A DNA stretch of 64,000 nt from Rhodovulum imhoffii (GTDB lineage: Bacteria > Pseudomonadota > Alphaproteobacteria > Rhodobacterales > Rhodobacteraceae), in the NCBI RefSeq assembly GCF_003046545.1, contig NZ_QAAA01000001.1:291269-355268 (forward strand), read 5' to 3'. Under the pieces are notes generated by a model that saw only the letters and a list, made by a program, of their open reading frames with translations, did not search any database and was not told where the DNA came from. A program made the position numbers and the translations under genes. Below are positions 59,789-64,000 of the stretch, piece after piece. Each line of letters opens with the position of its first letter. Within the stretch, counting starts at the first letter, position 1.

Positions 59789-62700
59789 TCAGATCGTCCC
59801 ATGCGGGATCGTGTGCACCCGCCCCAGTTCGTCGATCCGCACGCGCCGGGCGCGGCGGAGTTTCAATTTGCCGACGTTCGCGAAATCCCAGCGAAAGGGA
59901 TCGTCGGCGTCATTATGGCGTTTCTGGAAGTCGCCAGCGTCATTTGTTCCGACGAGATAGATCACCGAATTGCTTGGAGACAGACGAATGATCCGTTTGA
60001 TCCTGTTGCTTCCCTCCACCACGCATTTGTTCTTGTTGTCCCAATCGAACAGCTGGATCGTGTCGTTCTTGTGGACGCGCATGATGAAACGCGCGTTGGG
60101 ATGCGCGACGTTCCACGGCTCGGCCCCGCCCGAATTGGCCGCCCAGATGTCGGTCGCGTGCTGGAACCAGGTGCCGTCGGGGGTTTCGAGGATGTCCATG
60201 AAAGCATTTTCACTTGGGACCAGCCACTTGTAGGGTTTGCCATCACGGTCGCAAACAGCGCGCACACTTTTTTCTTCTCTCAGGATGCGCAGTTTGCGGT
60301 GTCCGGTGTCCTGAACCCATTTCGCCAGTGCCTCGGGCAGGCGCTTCTTGCGTTCGGCATCCGGCAGCGACCTGTCGCGCGCTGATCTTGTGGCTTTCTC
60401 AAGGCTCAGGCGCAGCTTCACGTCGCGCACTTGGCCAATTTCCTTTTCCGTCAGGTCAAGGACGGGCTTGCGCACCACGACATTTCCGATGGTCCGGTCG
60501 GCCTGATTTTCCGGCAAGTCACGCACAAGGCCGAAGAAAGTGTCCTCATGCAACCTGCCGCTGGTTTGCGAGGGGTCGGACGGGTCGGCGCTGCCGTGCT
60601 GCGCGCGGTGGCTGACGTTGACCTTCTCGACCGCGCGCAGGACGGCAGCGCGGAAGCCCTCGAAAGGTTCCGGCGGGGCGGGCAACACGCGGTCCAGTCG
60701 TTCCACCCCCATTCTCCGGGCGTGGGTCTGCAAGACCTGAATCATCCGCCGGTCGATCACGCCGACAACGGCGGCGTCGATCGCGTGGTGGCGGTGATCG
60801 TCGCGCGACTTGCGGTTGTGATCGCCCAGGTTCAGGCCCCAGCGGTGCCGCAGCATCGCGGTCATGCGCCCCGGGAGGACCCAGACATGGCTGCGCCGCT
60901 TCCCTTCGTCATCGGTCTTCGGAAACAGCGCCTCGGCATAGGCGCGCACAACGCTAGCAAGATAGCCGGTGGCATTCAGCTGGCGGTCCTCGAAGCCGCG
61001 CGTCTCTTCCCATTTCTGCATCGCGCCGGGCAGGAATCGCCAAGCCTTGTTGGCGGGCAGGTGTTTCGTCCGGGCGATAATGGCGGCAAGATCCTCGCCG
61101 GACCAGGCATCGCCGGGCGCACGCTTGCCCTTGATACGGTTGGCCTCACGAAAACACAGGGTCTTGTTAGCGGGGCTGTCGTCGAAGGTGTCCTCGAAGG
61201 GCAGGATGTGGTCGATCTCGATCTCGCCGGAATGCAGCTGGTGCAGCGCGATGGGCTGGCCGGTGTAGGGACAGAGGCGATCTGCCGGACCCTTGCCCAT
61301 CTCTTCCCACAGGCGCATGCGAAGAAACCGGTCGCCCACACGCGCGCCTTCCGCCAGCAGACCCTCCGCCTGCAATTCGGCCCGCCATCGATCGTTGCGC
61401 GCGGTGTTCTTGCGGATGTCGCCCTCGATCTTGTTCAGTTCCTTGACTGACTTCGCCATGTCGCGCGCAGACTCGATCACCACCTGCGCAGGCTTGCCGT
61501 ATTCGGCGATCAGCGCATTCATCACGCGCCGGAACTGTCCCAGCGCGATGTGCACCGTCGGGTTGGTGATCCGGCCATAGCGCACGAGTTCGGGGTCGTT
61601 CGGATCGCCGGTACCATTGCCGATCATGCGTTGCAGGACGGAAAGCCGGTTGTAGGGTGGCAGGGTGTCCACGCCCTCCACTGCCTGGAAATCGGAATGG
61701 TCTAGCCCCGCGCCGCCCAACTCGGGTGCACGCCGAACGGATTCGTCATAGGTGATAACGTCTTTGCGCATCTCTTCCACGATGGCCTGCGTAGCCTCCA
61801 GGCAGAACCGCAGGTGACCGTCCGGCAGCGGGATCTTCTCGACCTTTTCCGCCGCGTTGCGGGAAAGGTTGTGCCGGTCCATCAGCCAACCGATCAACTC
61901 TTCTGGGTCGGCCGTATCCGCGATCCGGCCAAGCATCTCCACCTGCATGGCATTGTCGAGGGTTGGCCAGAGGCTTGCCAAGGGGCCTGGCTTCTTCGCG
62001 CTGCCCAGCAATCGTGCGGCCACGTCGTTACGCGCAAGCTCCTTCAGGCCGCCCTTTTCCAGATTGAACTCAGCCTGCGTCGGCAATTTCAGGGTCTTTC
62101 GCAACGCCGCCCAGGTCAGCTTGGTCCCGCTCATCAGGGTCCGCGCGACAAGATCACGGGTGGTGATGTCCAGCGGCTGTTCGCCATGGTCATCGACGAT
62201 GCGTAAATGGTTGAGTTGAGCCAAGATCAGGAATTCCTGAGCGGCCGGATGCCAGCGCTGCAGGCGGTCCTGATCCGGGAAGAAGGTGCATTTCCCCGGC
62301 CGGACGGGCCGCAGCGGGCGCTGAAAGAAGATCGTATCGCGCAGCCGTTCCCGCTTGCCATCCGTCAGCGTCGGATGAAAGGCAGCCTGCGTGGCCCAGA
62401 TGTGATCGAACTCCGTTTCCAGTAGGGCACGGGTCGGATAGAACGCGTAGGACAGTTTCGCGCCTTCGCCCGTAGGCCGGATGCGAGTCCCTTCGCCACG
62501 CGCGAGACGGGCGTGGAGGAAGGCGCCGTAGGTCGGGTGACTTTCGGACTTGAGACGCTCCATGAGAGCATTCGACGCCGTTGCGATCTTGCCCTTTTCA
62601 TCTGCATCCTTGTCGGCACGACGATTGCTTTTGAAGCCTCGGTGTTTGGACATGTGCCAGAGCGCCCGGCCGAGTTGTTCCAGAGCCACCTGCTCGCGTG

Positions 62701-63016
62701 CGGCCTTCGCTCGTGCTTCGATGGGGTTTGCAGCAAAGACTGCGCTGCGCGCATCTGCATCTGATGGCAGCAGGCCGAATTCGATCAGGTCGTCGAGCAA
62801 CCGTCTGCGTCGTCCGAGCGTTCTGTCCTGTCGTCGCCGCGAACCGCGCGGACCGCGGCGGCCCGCAGCATTGGATTCCTTCGACTGCGGATCCCGGCCG
62901 TTCGGGAATATCCGCACCCCGAGCTTTTCAAGCGAAGCGGGATGCGAGCGATCGTCGAGCCGGTAGACCGCCCAGCCGAGCGAATTTGTTCCAAGGTCAA
63001 AGGCGAAACGATACAT
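59789..63016 (-). CDS. cas9: Cas9 nuclease, compact type II-C
   Basis: 1075 residues when started at MYRFAFDLGTNSLGWAVY, where Asp7 is the RuvC-I catalytic residue; a longer frame from 63124 crosses the tracrRNA and is not used. An arginine-rich bridge helix follows (RRGPRGSRRRQDRTLGRRRR). The HNH domain has EIEIDHILPFEDTFDDSPAN with CPYTGQ before it (His about residue 602). RuvC-III HHAIDAAVVGV is near residue 744. The last 200 residues should read the PAM. All catalytic residues look intact. Confidence 0.97.
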   Translation of the reverse strand: MYRFAFDLGTNSLGWAVYRLDDRSHPASLEKLGVRIFPNGRDPQSKESNAAGRRGPRGSRRRQDRTLGRRRRLLDDLIEFGLLPSDADARSAVFAANPIEARAKAAREQVALEQLGRALWHMSKHRGFKSNRRADKDADEKGKIATASNALMERLKSESHPTYGAFLHARLARGEGTRIRPTGEGAKLSYAFYPTRALLETEFDHIWATQAAFHPTLTDGKRERLRDTIFFQRPLRPVRPGKCTFFPDQDRLQRWHPAAQEFLILAQLNHLRIVDDHGEQPLDITTRDLVARTLMSGTKLTWAALRKTLKLPTQAEFNLEKGGLKELARNDVAARLLGSAKKPGPLASLWPTLDNAMQVEMLGRIADTADPEELIGWLMDRHNLSRNAAEKVEKIPLPDGHLRFCLEATQAIVEEMRKDVITYDESVRRAPELGGAGLDHSDFQAVEGVDTLPPYNRLSVLQRMIGNGTGDPNDPELVRYGRITNPTVHIALGQFRRVMNALIAEYGKPAQVVIESARDMAKSVKELNKIEGDIRKNTARNDRWRAELQAEGLLAEGARVGDRFLRMRLWEEMGKGPADRLCPYTGQPIALHQLHSGEIEIDHILPFEDTFDDSPANKTLCFREANRIKGKRAPGDAWSGEDLAAIIARTKHLPANKAWRFLPGAMQKWEETRGFEDRQLNATGYLASVVRAYAEALFPKTDDEGKRRSHVWVLPGRMTAMLRHRWGLNLGDHNRKSRDDHRHHAIDAAVVGVIDRRMIQVLQTHARRMGVERLDRVLPAPPEPFEGFRAAVLRAVEKVNVSHRAQHGSADPSDPSQTSGRLHEDTFFGLVRDLPENQADRTIGNVVVRKPVLDLTEKEIGQVRDVKLRLSLEKATRSARDRSLPDAERKKRLPEALAKWVQDTGHRKLRILREEKSVRAVCDRDGKPYKWLVPSENAFMDILETPDGTWFQHATDIWAANSGGAEPWNVAHPNARFIMRVHKNDTIQLFDWDNKNKCVVEGSNRIKRIIRLSPSNSVIYLVGTNDAGDFQKRHNDADDPFRWDFANVGKLKLRRARRVRIDELGRVHTIPHGTI

Positions 63017-63067
63017 GAGCCCTCCGAAGTGCTTGCCAAGCCAGCGTATTCCAGGATAGCCTGATAT

Positions 63068-63155
63068 TCCTAGCAGAAGAAGCGGCGTGGTCTTTCCCGC
63101 GATAAGGTGAAAGATCCACACCATTGGGGCAGGCTGCGGCCTGCCCCTATTCTTT
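63068..63155 (+). ncRNA. tracrRNA
   Basis: Bases 63068-63090 (TCCTAGCAGAAG ... CGGCGTGG, 23 nt) are exactly complementary to the 3' part of the repeat. Then come a short imperfect stem (CTTTCCCGC ... GTGAAAG) and a terminator hairpin GGGGCAGGC / GCCTGCCCC (63126-63147) followed by TATTCTTTC. A TTGCCA at 63033-63038 and TAGCCT at 63057-63062 could be the promoter. It is divergent from cas9. Confidence 0.88.
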
Positions 63156-63542
63156 CAGGAGGAAGATGGCGGCGGGCTGCTGGGCCCACTCTACCGGAAA
63201 CGGCTCAAGCACCTTCCGCAGCGTGACGTCAGGCCCCTGCTTCCCGTCCAGGATCGCCTCGACGATATCGGGCGCGAGCAGCGTGAGCCGCAGGACGCGG
63301 GTCATGTAGGAGGACGCGATCCCCTCGCGCTCGGCCAGTTCTGCGATGGTGGCAAACTCACCCGACTCGAGCATGCGCTTCCAACGGAATGCGCGCGCCA
63401 GCGCCTTGACCAGCGTGTTGTCGGTCTTGCGGGGCTGGGTGGCGCCATCCGGCAATTGCATTTCCTTTCGCCCGCCGCGCTTCACGATCCGGAACGGGAC
63501 ATGGAGCGTCACAGTCTCCGGGATCGGGACTCCGCGGTTCAT
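63147..63542 (-). CDS. Recombinase-associated protein with HTH
   Basis: 131 residues (VTLHVPFRIVKRGGRKEMQL; ATIAELAEREGIASSYMTRV, a helix-turn-helix). Proteins with this sequence follow large serine recombinases in prophage integration modules; here it also overlaps the recombinase stop by three bases. It may control recombination direction or DNA binding. Confidence 0.85.
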   Translation of the reverse strand: MNRGVPIPETVTLHVPFRIVKRGGRKEMQLPDGATQPRKTDNTLVKALARAFRWKRMLESGEFATIAELAEREGIASSYMTRVLRLTLLAPDIVEAILDGKQGPDVTLRKVLEPFPVEWAQQPAAIFLLKE

Positions 63543-63903
63543 GCGGCCGCCTCTATGCCACCGGCCAGCATCTCGCGGGCCAGACCGCCGAGTCCGTCGA
63601 AGCGCAGCCTGACGTTCAGGCCGTCGCTGGCGATGTCTACGCGCTCGACCAACAGCGCCACGATGCGCGCCTGCTCTGCGGGGAAGAGTTCGTCCCACAA
63701 CGGATCGAGTTGTTGCAGGGCGATACAGGCATCGGCCTCGGTGATGTCGGCGGCGTGGGCGCGCGCTGCCTTCCACGTACCAACCACGATCTCGGGCGGG
63801 CGGAACACCGCCCGCAATTGATCGATAACCGCGGCCTCGATCTCGGCCGCGGGCACGCGGCCCACCGGGCACGACCCAGCGCCGTGCTTCAGCACCGTCT
63901 GGC
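63539..63903 (-). pseudogene. Large serine recombinase, C-terminal piece only
   Basis: Codons from QTVLKHGAGSCPVGRVPAAE to the stop are the C-terminal region of phage-type large serine recombinases (zinc ribbon end, then coiled-coil: RIVALLVERVDIASDGLNVR). Upstream of about 63905 the sequence changes to a probable insertion-sequence end, so the catalytic domain is absent. It does not join in order with the recombinase fragment at 50.5 kb, so the two are from different copies. Confidence 0.82.
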
Positions 63904-63905
63904 CT

Positions 63906-64000
63906 TGTCTGACGTCAGCGCCAATGGGACAGAATAGGGTGATTTGATAAGAGAGGGTTTCTGGCACATCGTAACCACCAAGGAGTGGAGATGAGACAGA
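63906..64000 (+). mobile_element. Left end of an IS21-like insertion sequence (partial)
   Basis: The recombinase similarity stops and is followed by TGTCTGACGTCAGCGCCAAT, which looks like an IS terminal sequence, then after about 65 bases AAGGAGTGG and ATGAGACAG (63991), a start reading Met-Arg-Gln as in some IS21 IstA transposases. Only this edge is inside the window, so family is a guess. Confidence 0.5.

Noticed and set aside
63017..63124. A longer Cas9 start at 63124.
   Set aside because: The added 36 residues are the reverse translation of the tracrRNA and anti-repeat; the family starts at the RuvC-I strand MYRFAFDLGTNS.
50042..63967. The idea that one recombinase gene was split by insertion of the whole CRISPR region.
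   Set aside because: Both fragments are on the minus strand, but the catalytic-domain piece lies left of the C-terminal piece, the wrong order for a simple insertion.

Overview
The window is high-GC DNA that looks like an alphaproteobacterium of the Rhodobacterales type. The evidence is the GC-rich codon use, a GTA-like tail tip (DUF2460, DUF2163, NlpC/P60, a very large tip protein), DUF2793, and a bioY-DUF1284 pair. Genus cannot be decided from the sequence. Nearly everything here is accessory DNA: a large siphovirus-type prophage, a secretion cassette carried next to its tail genes, a patchwork of broken prophage pieces, the early genes of a second prophage, and a complete type II-C CRISPR-Cas locus.

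Region 1 (1-14.6 kb) is the prophage replication and modification block. It holds a sigma-like regulator, an AAA ATPase, a DEAD/DEAH helicase, a PD-(D/E)XK nuclease, a primase-like ATPase, a RuvC-like resolvase, a ParB-linked adenine/cytosine-N4 methyltransferase, and a C5-cytosine methyltransferase whose 3' part is read in a second frame. Region 2 (14.6-37.8 kb) is packaging, head, tail and lysis: terminase subunits, gpW, portal, ClpP-like protease, D- and E-type capsid proteins, tail tube, a tail chaperone with a -1 slippery site, tape measure, endolysin, overlapping spanins, and the GTA-like tail tip. Two inserted minus-strand units interrupt it: a PRiA4b ORF-3-like gene, and bioY/DUF1284/DUF1737.

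Region 3 (37.8-46.2 kb) is the most unusual part. It encodes a glycine-zipper peptide with one lysine, a HlyC-type lysine acyltransferase with both catalytic residues, a metallopeptidase fused to a HlyC-like domain lacking both catalytic residues (frameshifted in a G8 tract), a 54-aa two-helix membrane protein, an active/inactive pair of M16 peptidases, and an ABC exporter with its HlyD partner. I read this as a type I-secreted, probably acylated, contact-type bacteriocin cluster with self-immunity. Function is inferred, not shown.

Region 4 (46.2-52.7 kb) is a mosaic: a glutamine-synthetase-like gene with a LysE exporter, a decayed copy of the prophage DUF6441 gene, two related tRNA-3'-end-like segments, a DUF3883 protein, a DUF2924/serine-recombinase chimera, and an MBL-fold/membrane protein pair. 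Region 5 (52.7-56.0 kb) is the immunity and early region of a second prophage, ending in a truncated paralogue of the AAA ATPase of region 1.

Region 6 (56.2-63.2 kb) is CRISPR-Cas II-C: 33 identical 36-bp repeats read rightward, then cas2, cas1 and cas9 read leftward, with a tracrRNA divergent from cas9. Each repeat ends in an extended -10 box with a -35-like element, so each spacer may have its own promoter. The right edge holds the 3' part of a large serine recombinase, cut off by what looks like the left end of an IS21-family element.
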